Of a DNA stretch of 64,000 bases, positions 1 to 63,131 are shown in pieces. The stretch is from Malurus cyaneus samueli (lineage: Eukaryota; Chordata; Aves; Passeriformes; Maluridae), in NCBI GenBank assembly GCA_009741485.1, contig CM019216.1, positions 53,268,512 to 53,332,511 of the forward strand, given 5' to 3'. The notes beneath the pieces were generated by a model. It searched no databases and was not told the DNA's origin. It saw only the letters and a list, made by a program, of their open reading frames with translations. Within the stretch, counting starts at the first letter, position 1, and every line of letters begins with the position of its first letter. The position numbers and the translations under genes were made by a program.

Positions 1-48883
<48,883 letters not shown>

Positions 48884-51800
48884 GGCCGGGGCGGGCGAGG
48901 GCGGCGGGAGCGGCGGGCGCGGAGCTGCCGCCGCCCGGCGAACGTCTCGGGGGCTGCCCCGCTGCTGCCTGCGCGCCCCGCCGTCTCCTCCTCCCGGCTG
49001 CCGGGACACTGCAGCGGGGCGCCCTGCGAGCGGGCCCGCCCTCCGCCCCCGGCGCCCCGACCCGGCCCCCGGCCCGCCCTCCCGCCCCGCCGGCCGGTCC
49101 CCGCCACCTCAGCTGCCTTGGAGTGCGCGCACCTGGCTCCTTCAGGAAACATCTCCCCGACGAGCAGGAGACGAGAGCTCCGAGCCTGCCCCTCGGCGCC
49201 CCGGGCAATCTCAGCTGGCCCACGGGTGTTAAACACACTCCCGTGCTGCCTTCTGTCTTGGCCCCTGTGGCACTGCGCCTTCCCAGCTGCGGTGGGTATT
49301 CAGCGCGGCCTGGGCACAGGGTTCGCTCTACAAAACCTTCGACACGTGGTTGCCTTTCCTTCTTCACATCATGTTTTGTTCTTTCTGAACTTCCACCCCA
49401 TATCTGGCCAGGGCTTTTGCTTCAGTAGCCTTGCACTGTTAGATCTACAAGGCACTCCGCTGTCTGACTTCCCTGGCTCTTCCCACAACACTCCAGCTTA
49501 TGTCCCACATCTACTTTTTGCTGCATTGCTGCAGGATATTTCTGTAACAGTTAATAATGGGTCCTCTGCTGTGGAAACTAAACAAAATCCAAAACAAAAC
49601 TAAATGGGGCATAAATATTCTTGCCTGCTGCGAAGGGAGAGGAAAGATACAGGAGTTTCTGCAGGTACTGGGAAAAATAAACACCATATTTTCTGGGAAA
49701 AACAAACAGACCAAACAAAAGCACAAATCAAAGAAAGGCAAATAACAGGGGCAGGCTTTGCACGGGAATCTGGCTCCACACCTGCTTTCACACAGACACC
49801 CACCTTGACATAGTGCCACACAGCTCCATGGCTGAGCACATGGAGGACTGGCACAGAGTGGCGCCAAAGTTTCAGTATTTGTACGGACCTGCTTCTGGGA
49901 CTCTGGCCCTAGTCACCATTCTGGCTCTCCTGGCCAAGCTGCTCAGAGTCCCTTGCCACAGGAGCACATTGGGCAGTGGGCATGGGAATCAGTGGGCACA
50001 CAGTATCCTTCATACCCTGTGTGCTACATATGTGCAATTTCATTGTTTGCAGCATCCAAAATGAGGTGTGCAGACAGTGTTAACTGATGAGCTGAATGTG
50101 TGCTCACAGCAGAACACTGTGGGCTGCATACCCTGGTGAAGTTACAATGGGGAGCTTTTGGAGAGCTCTGTGGGACATGGGGAGCCAAACCTGTCCACTG
50201 CTCATCTCTGCTGATTATGGGGCAGCCTCCTGCAGAACTACACCTGGGTTGTTTTTTTTTCATTGCGACGTGATCACTGTAAGGAAGCTTGGGAACAAGC
50301 TGGGGCTTGGAGCAGCCATGCGCAACATAGGGACTCTAATCCAGAACTGAAGCAGGGAGCTACACTGGGGCAAGCAAAGGGAGTCCTGTGTTGTTGGAGT
50401 CTCCAGATGGCTATTTTTCTCCACTCCTGGAGTATTTCCTTCAAGAACTTGACTGCTACTGCCTGGGAGAGGCTTTTAAAAACAAAGCAGCATAACAAAC
50501 AGAAGGAGTCTCTCGATGACAGGGTTTCAGAGAGCTCGAATTAAAGCACATCTGTTCGGTATATTGCTGTCTTTCGCAGCCTCCTGGCTTTGCATCCCAC
50601 TGAGCAACACTGGTCAGTGTACCCCTCATTGCTCTGAATGGCGTCCCTGCTGCTTGAGCATCACTGCTTCATTATCCCCTTTCAGTTTTGGTTCTCCCCT
50701 TCCTAAGTGGCATTTTCAAGGATGTGGTCTGCATCATGCGATAGAATCAGTCCCATAGTGAGGTATGAAATGCCGAAGTGCAACTTTGAAAGGCTTTATC
50801 TAGATTATGAATCAAGGACTGACTTGAACATTGACTGATTAAACACATGTAATTGTCATATGAGACCTTGGCTGTTTATGAGAGAAAGTACCCTTCACAA
50901 GCAAAGCATGACAGCTAGAGAAAAAAAAAAAAAAAAAAAAAAAGGAAAAACAACCACACTGAGAGATATGGATATTTGGGTCTAAAGTTTTAGCAAATAT
51001 TGGGTCAATAGTTTTAGCGAATAAAGAGTACCTACTAGAGGCAGGGATCTCGGCATCACAGAAATCCAATTCCAGCCTGTTATCTGCAGCAAGAATTGTT
51101 CTGTCAGGAAGGTTTCATTGTATATAGTGGGAATTTGGGAATTGCAGTGGATATAGTTAATGGAACAATGTGACTGTGCCACTACTCCCTGACAAGGATG
51201 TCTGAGCTTGCCCTGAGGGCTTGACCTGCAAGGCAGGAGGAATGGCCTCAGCATGCCACTCCAGCACCTACACTGCCCCCCCTCGCTCCCCAGCTGGTCA
51301 TGGGTGACAGAGGCAACAGAGGGAACCCCCATGGGAGCTGATATTGCTCAGCAGGCTCAAATTCACTTGATGCTTTGTAAATCACAGCTCTGAGAACGGA
51401 AAAGCCACGGCACTTACCACCTGGAGGCTAAATGGTATATAAGTTATTGGAAAAGGTGAATCTTTGCAGAATTCACAAGTCTGGAAGGGTTTTTATTTTC
51501 CTCAGTTGTTTCTTCGCTGCTTGCTCTATGCAAGTGTGTCCAGGGAAGACAAAGGGTTGAATATGAAGGTGTGCAGTCATCTGTCTGGATGAAACTATCT
51601 ATCCATCATGCTCACTTGTATGGACTGTGCAGTCTTGGAGGTTTTTCATTTAAATGAATTCCATTACAAATGTGGATAACTCAGGAAACAACCAACATGT
51701 CATGCTGCAATGAATATGGACATTTTCCTATGGCAATGTGAAATTTGTTTCTTTTCAGGAAAGGAATTTTCTGTAATTAGCCCAACTGATATTAGTGTAA

Positions 51801-53552
51801 CATCTAATATTAAATTATAGCCTAAATCAAGACAAGGGATATCTGGGATTGCTGATACTTTCTTGTTTATGCAAATGCTTCTCTTTCAAGCCACATGGGG
51901 CCAGAAAAGTCATCACTATATGCTGGAGAATCCTGAGCAGATGCAATGCACCAGCAGTTTGTTTTCAGGATTTCTGGAAAACATTGAAGCAGGTCCTCAG
52001 CTGGCACAATCTAGCAGAGCTTCTTGCCTCACCTCTTTTCATCCAGTTTGGAGCCCTTTTACTTAGACCAGCTAATGGAACAGCTTTTTGCATTTGGCAA
52101 ACAAACCTACTGACTCTCGGCTTCTAGAATGTTTGCCATCGATGCAAAGGAAAGATAACTGCAGGAGTGAGATAGAAATGGTGCTCCCAACAGTTTGTAG
52201 GGGCAAGTTTACAAATGAAAGTGACAGGTAGACAGAGGCCTATAAAAGAAGAATTTTAGTGAGCCAAATTGCCCAGAGACTTAAAAGCAATTTCAAAGGC
52301 TATGTACAAAGAGTTTCTCTCCTCTGTAATTCTCTGCAGCAGTGGCTGCAGCTCATTTGATATAAGCATGTGGGATTCAGCTCTAGCATCAGCCCAGGTA
52401 TGAATGGGGTAGTGTGGGCTACAATACAGGCATGGTTCAGCACCCAACAGCTAAACCCACTTCTGCTGTGGAGTGTCTTCTACACAAGCTGCAATCACAG
52501 CTTCAGATGCAAGGGAAAATATAGCAACTTTTCATTAAATTGCCGTAACATTTGCTTTATTTATGCACAAGAAAGGAGGAATGCCACATTAAACACTGCC
52601 AAGAAAGTTTCTGACCACTTACTCTAATGGCAACCACCATTCCACACAATTTTGTTTAAATCATCTAAGACCCTTGTCTTGCATCTGTTTAACACTAAAC
52701 CTGCACAAAATGCAAGGAACATTTATATGCATAAGCCTAAGTGTCTGTTTTACTCCAAGATGAACAGAAACAATTTTAAGCATGTTAATAATATAATTCT
52801 TTTGATTTGAAGTGTACAATTCTGTTAAAGGCCACTAATAGAGAGAAAGGCTGAAAGATAGCCAGGAAATACCTTCCAGCAATGTAAAACTACATGCAAC
52901 GGTAACCACTCCTTCTCCTTGCAGGTTGCCCTACTTCAGTGTGAGCTACAGGTTGGGAGAAGCACAGAGAGCTGCATAATGTAAAATAAATGCTCATTTT
53001 AAAAAAAGAAGACAACATAGAAGATACACTTGTTATGGGCAAATAAGTAGCCAATAATTTATTTGCTGAATTTTGCCTTTTCTTCTGGTTTACTTGCCTG
53101 GAAACAGTTTCTTTAATGTACTTGTTAATTATTTACATTTATATGTTTTGGTAACCCTCCCAGTTAAACCAAAAGAATGACTTCTGTTATTTTAATAACA
53201 AAATGGTTCAAGCATGTGTTCTTGAAGATATCTGGGGTATTTACCTAATTCAGCTTCTAGGTAGAGATTCCAAAAAAAACCTGCCAGAAGAAAATGAAAA
53301 TCTGCTTATGTTAAATGAAAATGCCAGATGAATGTCAGTGGAATCTGAATTCTTGTATGCCCATCTGGTAGACTCATTAAAACAAAAACTAAAGAAGAGG
53401 AGATTATGTCATTAAAGAATGCCTGCAAACAAACAAGGAGCAACTAAAGTCTTTCAGGCAGCTGTAGAGCTGACATGCTTTGTTTCTAGTGTTATGTCTG
53501 AAAACATGTATTTTCCATGCCATTCTGCTATAGCAATGTCTGTGTTTTGGCT

Positions 53553-53614
53553 TTGGTTGAACTCGGTGATCTTAATAGTCTTTTCTGAACTAAAAAATTC
53601 TATGATTCTATGAC
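53553..53614 (+). mobile_element. CR1 LINE 3' tail remnant
   Basis: The plus strand shows ggttgaactcggtgatctta, a diverged ttttctgaac block and a final attctatgattctatga, which is the CR1 3' end with its 8-9 bp terminal repeat. Only the last 60 bp or so are recognisable. Confidence 0.88.
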
Positions 53615-56600
53615 TTATATGGACTAAGTGCCCAGCACTACTTCTGTTGGGCAGCATTTTAGCAGCTCCTTCTGGATGTCAGGTGCCTGCCAGAACCACT
53701 CTATCACTCCCCTCCTCAGCTGGACAGAGGAGAAAAAATATAGCAAAAGGTTCATGGGTTGAGATGAGAGTAGGGAGAGATCACTCCACAATTACAGTTA
53801 CAGGCAAACAGGTTTGAATTGGGAAAATTATTTTTTTACAAATCAAATCAGAGTAGGACAATGAGAAATAAAACCAAAACACCCTCCCCTACCCCTCTCT
53901 TCTTCACCAGCTTGCTTTACTCAGATTGTCTCCACCTCCTCCCCCACTGCAGCACAGGGGCACAGGGAATAGGGTTGTGGTCAGTTTAGCATGTTATCTC
54001 TGCTGCTCCTTCCTCTTTAAGAGGAGAACTTCTCACACTCATCCTCTGTTCCTGGGTGGGGTGTCTCCCATGGGAGACAGTTTTCCATTAATTTCTCCAC
54101 TGTGAATTCTTCCTGCAGGCTGCATGAATTGCTCCAGCATGGGTCCCTTCCATAAGACACAGTCCTGCAGAAAGACACTGCTCCAGTGTTATGGGACTTT
54201 GAGTGTTTATGCATATGGACATAGCTCAGTGTTATTCTACAATGCTGTTTTGTCAGAACAGTGAACAGAATAATGCCATGTCATGATCTCCTATTCCTCA
54301 TCTCTTGGTGAGACTGAGCTGATATAACTCAGCCATTGCCTACTTGCCAAACACCTTTCAACACTGGAACTAGTCAGCATTAAAATAGCAGGATATAAGT
54401 GCTACTTACGGAAGTCCTTGCAAAATTTGTATTTAAAGCCTCAAGAACAAGTTCCCAGTGTTCCTGCCTGGTGTCACAAAACCAGACTCCAGCTTTGGAA
54501 ATGACAAACTAATGAGAAGCAAGGTGGGTAAATGAAGAAAGCCCTGAAGCTTGTCAGTCCTGGGTGCTGCTGACTGCCCAAAGCACACAATCCCTAGTGA
54601 TATGGGATCTCTGCCAGTGTGGTGTCTGGACATCAACGTTCACACTCTGGGAACTGTCAGGAGAGAAACTGATGGACACAAGCTTTGATGATGGGTGCCA
54701 TGAGAGATGCAACACTATCTGTCCAGGTTCAAGACCATTTCAGCTGCTAAAGCTCAGTCAGCACAATGAAGTGTCGAGTCCTGAAGGCTTCATCATGGCA
54801 AGCAGCAGTCTAATAAAAGGTGTGTCAGCTTGGCCACCCTTACTGCGGGTTCTTCCAAATTAAACATGATTGTGGCTGCTTCTAAAACAGGAAAAAATGC
54901 CTCATCCCTCTGTACTGTACCTTCCACAGTGAAAGAATCCTGAACTGAAAAGGCCCGTGATTTTAAGCTGTCGTTTCTTCATGATGCTTGTGCATCTACA
55001 CTGCAGATGGTGGTAATTTTGAGACATGGCCAAAAAAAAGCTTCAAGCAGAAATTTGGTGATTTTGAGGCTCTACACAAAACCCTGACATTTGCCATTTT
55101 ACCAAAATTTACAGATTCACATCACAACACTAGCGGGTAGAGTTGCATGGACAGGTCCTGCAGCACAGCCTGTCTATGTGATGAAGAGTTTAGGACTTCT
55201 AGACCCCCATTTTCACCCTCCTCTCCTTTACTCCTACAGCAGTCAGCTACTCTGACAGAAACTAGGAGCATTAAGGACATAGCCCAGGAGGGGCTACCCT
55301 TACTTACGGCTCCTCTTTGTCTGATGAGAGCATGGCCAGCAGCTCCAAGCAGTGATTGCAGGGACATTTGCATGCTGCTGAACCAGGGAGGGTGACAGGG
55401 ACAGGGATGGAGATGGCAAGCTCTGGTCCTGTGAGGAAAGAGCTCTCACCAAGCTCGTCAGTCACAGGATTATGAAAGGATGTGCTTTGTGAATTTGAGG
55501 GTTCACATTTCAACTAATAAATGTCTTCTGGGCCTCTATGAACTCCACTGATTTACAAAGTTGTTTAAGCTTGTTTGCCCTAACACTCACCCTGCCCCAC
55601 CGCTAGGAGCGACTGACAGCCCATTCCTGATAGGCACCTCCATGAAACTCATGTTCCTGAGAATTTAGGAGTGAGAAGGCAACTCTAATTTTACAGCAAT
55701 AGAGGATATTTGTCCTCTGAGATCCTTCTGTTAAAATATAAGGCTATTGTTATGGCTCTATTTGGCAAGAAAAGAACTAGGATTGATCAATGGCTTGGGC
55801 TTACTGTTTCCTCAATGACTACAACTACTTTGCTCTCACAGTGGTTTTTTTTAGGGCTATGTTTACTCCAGCTTCAGTCCTACTCAGGATACTTGGAATT
55901 CAAATAAACTGCATTGCACTGCATTTTCTGGCAGGCACCCAGTGCAATGAATTTCAAACTAGTGTTTGATTTTGACAGCTACAAGTCAGAGAGGCATCTC
56001 ACTAGTCAAGACTAATTCTTCCAGTTGCTACACAGCATGACCCTGTGAATTTACTGTCAGTCGCATTGCTGAGGTCACGTTATCCCTCAGTAACAGCACT
56101 CTGAAAACATGGTAAAGTGCAGATGGTGATCTGCAGAGTTAGGTGACTTTGAATCTGTGACTTTTAAGACCTGAAATTAATTGTGGGTGTATCTACTGAT
56201 ATTTGGAAGAAAGATAAAGGATTTTCAACCTTTAGGGTAACTCACATAGACTTAAAATATTTGGAGTTATTTGTGGTTGCAGATCTTAAACAGATAATTG
56301 AAAAAGTGTGGGACAGACATGACTTTTCATTAATTAAATAGAAAAGAAGAACAAATGAATTTCCTTGAGGTCAAGAATTTTTCCAAATATATTATTCATC
56401 CCTCCCCCTCCTGATATGATATATATTTTCAAGCCAAGGTTTCTCAAAGAGCTTTACAAAATGCTGCTTGATGAGCATAAAGACAAAGTATCACTCAGAC
56501 CTATTAACCATTCTGGCCCACACACAAAGCAGGCTATTTATGGCTATCTTTAAAGGGGAATCCTGGCCAAGGCATCCTCCCTCCTGCTCGTTTTGCGTAC

Positions 56601-57200
56601 AGGAATTAGCCAGAGCCCCACAGGTTCCTCAAATTCTGCAAGACAGTTTCCAACAGCACTGAGATGTTTGTGTTTCCTCCTTCTTTCCTTCCAAGCAGCT
56701 CCATTGCCTAAATTTTCATGTCAGCCTGGTGACTGGAAACAATTTCTGCCATTGCACAAGCTGATCCGCAGAACATCGAAGGGTTGTGCCCAATTTCTGC
56801 ATGAATAGTCTTCCTGTCACCAGGGCCATGAAGAAGGCCAGATCCATGCACAGCCCTGGCTGCCACCCTACAAGAACCGGCTGCTCCTGCTCCTGAGCTC
56901 AGCAGCAGGCACTGTTGATATCTGGCTCTCAGCATAAGTCACGTGGAGGTTTCCCTCAGACAGATGCCCCCAGTGTGACCCAGTGTTGCCTGACTGATCT
57001 CACAGCTTGTAGGGCAGCATTGCCCCTGGGCGCAGCTGAGGCTGTTCTATGGGGCTGGAAATCGCTACCAGGCCAGTGTGCCTGTGAACCAGGAACAAGG
57101 AGGATGCTCTGCTGAGCATGACACAACTATCCTATGAGGGGCACAACTCTGCTGCTGTAGCATCAAAAGAAAGAGAATGGTACCATGATCTGTCTACCTT

Positions 57201-57273
57201 GAAAAACTAAAAAAAACTAAAAAAAAAAAAAACTTAAAAAATAAATAATAATAAATAAATAAATAAATAAAAA
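57201..57273 (+). repeat. A-rich / (TAAA)n simple repeat
   Basis: A stretch of A runs separated by ct passes into repeated taaa units. It could be a decayed retroposon tail, but no element body is recognisable beside it. Confidence 0.85.
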
Positions 57274-59600
57274 TCCAGTGGGAATTCATGAAACTTGTGA
57301 ACAGAAATTGATTTAATAGCATCAGCCAGGTCATTTCACTTTGAATGAGAACATGTGTGCAGACAGATAGAAATGAAATTTAATTAAGTCCCTTACTTCC
57401 AAGTAATCCAGATTACCTCTGCAGGCACTCACCTTTGAAAAACCCTCACCACATCGTGGTCATTTCTCAGCAGTCTCTGGTGCCTTGCCCTTGTATGTCT
57501 TTCCTTTTTCTGCTTGTAGGCACTTCATGGCAGGATTAATCATTTTTCTCCTGCTGTATGAAACCCAGAAGAAGGAGACCTCCACCTCTGTTGGAATCTG
57601 GCAGCATCAGAATGAACTATGGCTGGTGTGCCTCAGAGTCAGGGTTAAGCTGGGTGGCAGCACCCCATACAAGCCACACTGCAAGGAGAACAGTTATCAG
57701 TTTTCTGGGAGAAGAAAATTTCCTTTTGCCTGAAGGAAAACTGCTGCTGCGAGTTAGATGCAGAATTCAATATTTCCTCATACTTAGGATACTTGGCACT
57801 GTGGTTACGAAAATAAATGACAATCAAGTCTTTTTCTAAAGAAGTGAGTACAAAGATAATTTTGATGCAAATTCTTTTCAGAAACCAATTTTCCCCATGA
57901 GAATGCTGGCATTTAAATGCATTTTAAGAGCTAAGAAAAACACTTAATTTGTTCTTTGCTGCCAGACAGGAACACTGTGTTTCAGATTTGTCTCAAAAAC
58001 TTCCTGAGCAAGTGGGTTTGCCTTGTTAACCTCACTCTTAGTTGTGGTTAGCTTCTGCTAGGTGCCAGTAGTGCTTTGAGCCTATTGAATGTTTTTCAGG
58101 ATACTAAAGAGATGAATGTTTTGAATACACATCAGAACTTATCTTCACTGTTCATAAAGGACACATAATTGAAATAGAGATAAGGTTATTGTTTTGAAAT
58201 AAAATAGGCAGAAAATTATTTTCCATTTCCTTTTCATGAGGACACTGAACCACTCATTCTGATTCAATGGATCAAAAATTCTGCCACCCCTCTTGGGTTT
58301 TTCTGTCTTGAGCAAATGGTTTCATACCATTCATAGGAATGGTGCAAAATGGAAAGAACTGAAACTTCACTGATCAGTGTTGTCAGCGCCTAGATGGCTA
58401 ACCAAGGAAATCTGTTACATTCAACACTGAAGTGATTTCCAGCGGTCCATTACAGCTAAATGTTTTTCAAAGTCTCTCTAATATGAGGCGGTGGGAATTT
58501 AGCCTTAGGACAAACAGGGCCTGGGAAAACTGCCCACTAGAATTGTTCCAACTCTCTAGAAGGGCAATCGAACATAAAGACATCATCTCTAGTTCAATGA
58601 ATCCCTCAGTGGGAAATCACTGCTGATCAGAGGAGTACTGTAGGGAACAATTACTACACATTTGCTCTATTCTTGTCTTCTTCCTGGGGCATCAGCCTTT
58701 GACCATGTCCAAAGACAGGACACTGACAAAGATCTAGGATCTAGGTGAAACTTTGGTTTCACCCAAACAGACATTTCTTGGGCAGAGATATGAGTTGCCA
58801 CTACAGAGCACAGCTGCTGTGGTCATACATTTTCAGTAGAAAGCTCACATAAGGGCAAAGGGTCAAAATCTCATCCCATACACATTCTCTACGAGAAAGA
58901 TCTACAATGACTTCCACCAAAGACAACTGAACTCAAACCACATCTTTCTGACTGAGAAAAGAGCGTGTACAAGAGCTGCTCTGAGTCAAACACTCCCTGC
59001 ATCTTGCAGAGAAGGCAGCTATCCTCCCCCCCAAACCAGAGCTGAGGAAAGCCAAGGGAGATGCTATGATTTTAGTCATGTACTGTTCAGTATGAAGTTT
59101 TAATCCTGCATACACCCATAAAGCAGCTAGCCAAATCTACCCAGCTTCCATTTATCTACCTAAACACAAACTAGCATGACCCAGACTGGACTTAAACAAC
59201 TTGTGTATATAAGTAGAAAGCCATGAGAGTGCTCCTTTCCACGCAGCCCATTAGTATGCACCATCCTAGTAACAATGTCACTGCAGACACCCTTATGCAC
59301 CTCCACTGCTCTGTCACAGCCTCACAGAGACCTGATTCTGGTTCAACATCTGAGACACTCATCCCTGAGGCACTGTGGGGTTTGGGTCCCTACTGTCCAA
59401 AAGCCTTCCTGCTACTGCAGTGCAATGATTGCAGCTGGCAAGTTAGCTCCTCTTTGAGGCAGCAGTGGTTTGGGTGCCAGAAGAGAGCATTCCCTGAGAG
59501 CTCACATGAGCTCACAATCACCAGGAGGTGCGTGGAGCCCAGCATTACAAACCCCCACACAGGAATCAAGCTGAGCAGCTTCTGGCCCATGGGGACACAA

Positions 59601-59730
59601 GTCAAGGCCAGGTTGGATGTGACTTTGAGCAACCTGGTCTAGCAGAAGGTGTCCCTGCCTATGGCAGGGGGTTGGAACTAGGTGATCTTCAAGGATCCTT
59701 CCAACCCAAACTTTTACATCGTTCTGTGAC
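59601..59730 (+). mobile_element. CR1 LINE 3' end fragment
   Basis: The plus strand carries gtcaaggccaggttggatg, gagcaacctggtctagcaga, ggtgtccctgcctatggcag, ggggttggaactaggtgatc and ccttccaacccaaac, the standard avian CR1 3' end. The terminal repeat is decayed (cgttctgtga). The fragment is 5'-truncated, and the ORFs across it (for example 59502-59837 minus) are antisense to the element. Confidence 0.95.
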
Positions 59731-62245
59731 AGTGGTGCTTGCTGGGACTGGGGCAGAAACATGAGACAAACATTCATTAGTTTCCCAGTAATCCCAAAGA
59801 ACATCACTAGTATCTTCAGGGGCACAATGATTCTCACTTTTGGTACAATGATTCTGGTCTTTGATGTGTCTTAGGTGATGATATTGTGGCTTAATTAGAT
59901 CATGCTGGTACCAGACAGTCTGGGACCACTAAGATTCTCGGGTGTGAGGTGCTATGGCCTGGGGAGCTGTCATGATGATCCAGGATTTCCTCTCCAAAAC
60001 AGGGAGGAGAGAATACACATTTCAAACCTTCCATTCCAAAGGAATTTGTGAAATTCCTTCAGTTCTAGTTCACTGACAATACTTTAAGCCCCACCTTCTG
60101 GTGAATGACTAAAGTGCAGAGAGAGACAATGCTCCAAGTCAAGTTAAAACAAGTTTTCACGGCAATACTATTCAAATAGAAAAATGCCTGAATTAAATTT
60201 TGAATATTTCAGGACAATGCACTGATCTTCAACAAAGGGTCCACAAAATAGTTTCAAAAGTTATCATTGTGTTTTATTTCAAGTAGTTTTATCATGCTGG
60301 ATTCCATTTTCTTCACTTGATATAAACTGTCATGCTATAAAATAAACTTTATGTTTTAAGCAGTTTTCTCTCTTTTCTCAGTAGTGGCGGTGAGCACACA
60401 CAAATCAAAACTAGTCCCATCATAACCACAGGCTGAGTCATGGGGTGACTCTGGAAAGTTGTGAAGGAGCATGAAGAAATGGGGAGATGGCCCAAGAGAG
60501 TGCTTCTCAGCTGAAAAGCACCTTCTGCAAAAAGTCTTCTCACTAAGCCGTGCTAACCAACAGGACAAATCATCCATTTCTGAAATCTCTGACCCTCTCA
60601 AGGTTACTGAAGAACGTCAGGCACAGATGTTAAAACCCACTCTAGATATACCACATCAAGCCAAAATCACATCAATACCATTATCTTTTTTCCCCATCTA
60701 AACTACAGCAACTACTCCAAGCCGCAGCAAAAAGTGTTTCTGAAGTAAGGGAAGCTACAGAAACAAATCTGTAGTTTCTGTATGGCCATTAGTAAAGATG
60801 GAAGAGAGTTCCCCTTCCTTCGGCACAATTTTTCAAAATCTTTAACACCAAGCAACTCAAATGTCACAAGACACTTTTCTAGTCCTGATGGAACTAGAGA
60901 TGAGAAATGTTCCCAAATAATCCCACTGAAAGAGAGGTTGCACAGGAAGAGCCAGATGGAAAGACAGCAAGATCCTGTTCTCATATTGTAATCTAACTTT
61001 TTTGTTTCAGAAGTTTTAAAGTCACTCACCAATAAGAGTAAGTATTGTATATTAATGTTTTCATCTATTAATCCTATTTGAGAACAACTGGAAATTCCTC
61101 TTTTTAAGGGAAATGCTCAAACAATGTATAATGGTCAAGTCTACCTTCCATGTGGAATGGGGCATGAGATCTGTCAGCAGAAATGGAAATAACTGGCCAC
61201 CACATGTTCCTTATGAAGACCATGATTTGGATCATTACATGTTACTTCTATGTGTAATCTCACTCTCAAAGTTCCACACTGACTGATGTCAAGAGACAAT
61301 GCTGTGAAACACAACATAAAATGTGTTACATCCTGTGCTACCCCCACACACAAAAAGAAAACATCAAATGAAACACATTTCTCTTCACACTGGATGACCA
61401 CCAAGTCTCAGCCCAAGAACTCCTCCCCTGTTACTGCGAGAAGGCAGCAGGTAGTGATGATCAGGTGAGTGCTTGTGGATGGGCAGTAAATTACTTTCCT
61501 CTTAGACATAGCTGAACACAAAGTGCACTTTTCAGAATATTTATAAAAGTGCAAGGGCTGTGGAAGATGAGTGACCTGGTTTTGTTCACACTTTTGTGGG
61601 GAAGCTAAACACAAATCCGGTGGATACAATCACTGCAGAGGAAATCAAATCAAGGCTTTCAGGTCTACAAGACTTTACTGTTTTAAAATAAAATATAATT
61701 AAATAATGATGTGGTACACAACTTCCTGAACTCACGCTTCTCCTGTCTGTCAGCTCACCTCACTCAAAAGAGCTTAAGCTTGACCCAGCTACACAAGCAA
61801 ACCCCTGGGCTTACCGGCCCTCATGCAGAGGGCCTACTCATGAGAATGAGCTGTATCCAAAGCATTCCAGTGTAGGCTCAAGCACTTTCTCAAAGTTCAG
61901 AGCTCTTGATTACGAATCCTTCAAAGCAAAGCGTCTTCTGTGCACAATAAAACTTGTGGTGCCACGAGGGGGAGCTTGTGCTGTGGCTAAAGCTCATCCA
62001 TCAAGAGAGAAGGACTGCTCAGCAGCATTCACAACTGCAGCCACTGGAAACTCTGTTCTGGAAAGACTGGTTGAAAATTGTGACACGTGAATACATAGTA
62101 CACCACACTTTAATAAAATGTTCCTTTTCAACATGATCTTAGGTGACACTCATTGACTTTGCCTTGAAAAAGCAGCCAAACCCATATCTCACAAACTGTA
62201 ACTCATAAACCTTAGCAATTTCTGTTGCTCTTAGTCTGTTAAAAT

Positions 62246-62346
62246 CACACAAAGTGATTTGGGAAAGACCGGTAAGATCATTGAGCCCGTCCATTAGGTA
62301 GCACTGCCAAATTCGCTACTAAACCATGTCCCTAAGTGCCACATGA
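62246..62346 (-). mobile_element. CR1 LINE 3' end fragment, reverse orientation
   Basis: Plus-strand gggaaagaccggtaagatca, then gcactgccaaattcgctact and aaaccatgtccctaagtgcc are the reverse complement of a CR1 3' end. It is diverged and lacks the terminal repeat. Confidence 0.88.
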
Positions 62347-62724
62347 AATAGATCATGATCATAATGATAGCTCAAATAAAATGAAAATTCCTATATTTTA
62401 AAGGGGTAAGTAAAGCAAACGAATAATGAGAATCAGTTCCAGACATCCACTGAGACAACTTAAACACACAACAGCCAGCCTGGAGTTAACTTTACTCCTT
62501 GCTGAGCCACGTTCCACTGCAAAACCATCTTGACAGCTGAAGTAAAAGCAGGTGAACAAGCCATCCAAAAGGCAAGGAATCTGCCTCAACAGATTTAGCA
62601 AATAGAGGGACTTGAAGTCTGCTTGAAAACCCTTAAAATCACAACCGTGCTCAGAGACAAAGCCAGTTAAAGCTCAGTTCTCAAGCGCTTTCAGAAGAGA
62701 AGCATGGTAGCCTGAAGAGATGAA

Positions 62725-63000
62725 AAATGCCACGGCCGCTGTCGGACAGCCAAGAGAGGCGGGCTCAGCAGCGGCGCGTTTCCCACGCGAGGCGCGGACA
62801 GCGGGAAGATGCGGGCGGTGCCCGGGCCGGCGCTTCCAGCTCAAGAGTTTCGGGAGTGGCCCCGCGCACACGGAGCCCTTCTTTTCTCTCCCCTCCCTTG
62901 CAGCCACCCAGCTGGAAGAAGTAACAGGGATCCAGGCGAAGTTCCCGACAAAAATCCCGGTAAATCTCTGTTTTGTTATCGGAGGTCGACGCCGCTATTT
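62725..63000. promoter_or_regulatory. Small CpG-rich patch, candidate promoter of an unidentified gene
   Basis: About 270 bp with many CpGs (gcggcgcgtttcccacgcga, gcccgggccggcgcttcc, gtcgacgccgc) stands out sharply from AT-rich flanks. On the plus strand a possible exon border, CCCG|GTAAAT, follows at about 62959. No coding sequence I recognise starts here. It may be the promoter of the next gene, which in human synteny would be TAGAP, or an orphan CpG island. Confidence 0.45.
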
Positions 63001-63131
63001 AGACAAAGAAGCGCTGGGACCTTCTCTAAAGTGTGTGAGAGGAGCGGGAGGAACCTGGGTATTTTAGGTTTTGCTACGTGTGGCTCTATTTAAAACAGGT
63101 AGTTGTTGAGAGATAACATAAAGAGAAATAC

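Larger units (their letters stand above)
49331..62690. other. Intergenic region upstream of FNDC1 with no recognised gene
   Basis: About 13.4 kb of AT-rich sequence. Its ORFs are short (mostly 60-110 codons) and match no family I recognise. It holds a 23-base A run at 50921-50943, a (TAAA)n repeat near 57.2 kb and three CR1 remnants (53.6, 59.6 and 62.3 kb). In human the neighbouring gene on this side is TAGAP, but no RhoGAP-like sequence is visible. Confidence 0.65.

Noticed and set aside
50921..50943. 23-base A run as the tail of a processed pseudogene
   Set aside because: The sequence upstream shows no recognisable gene copy or retroelement body, so only a homopolymer can be claimed.
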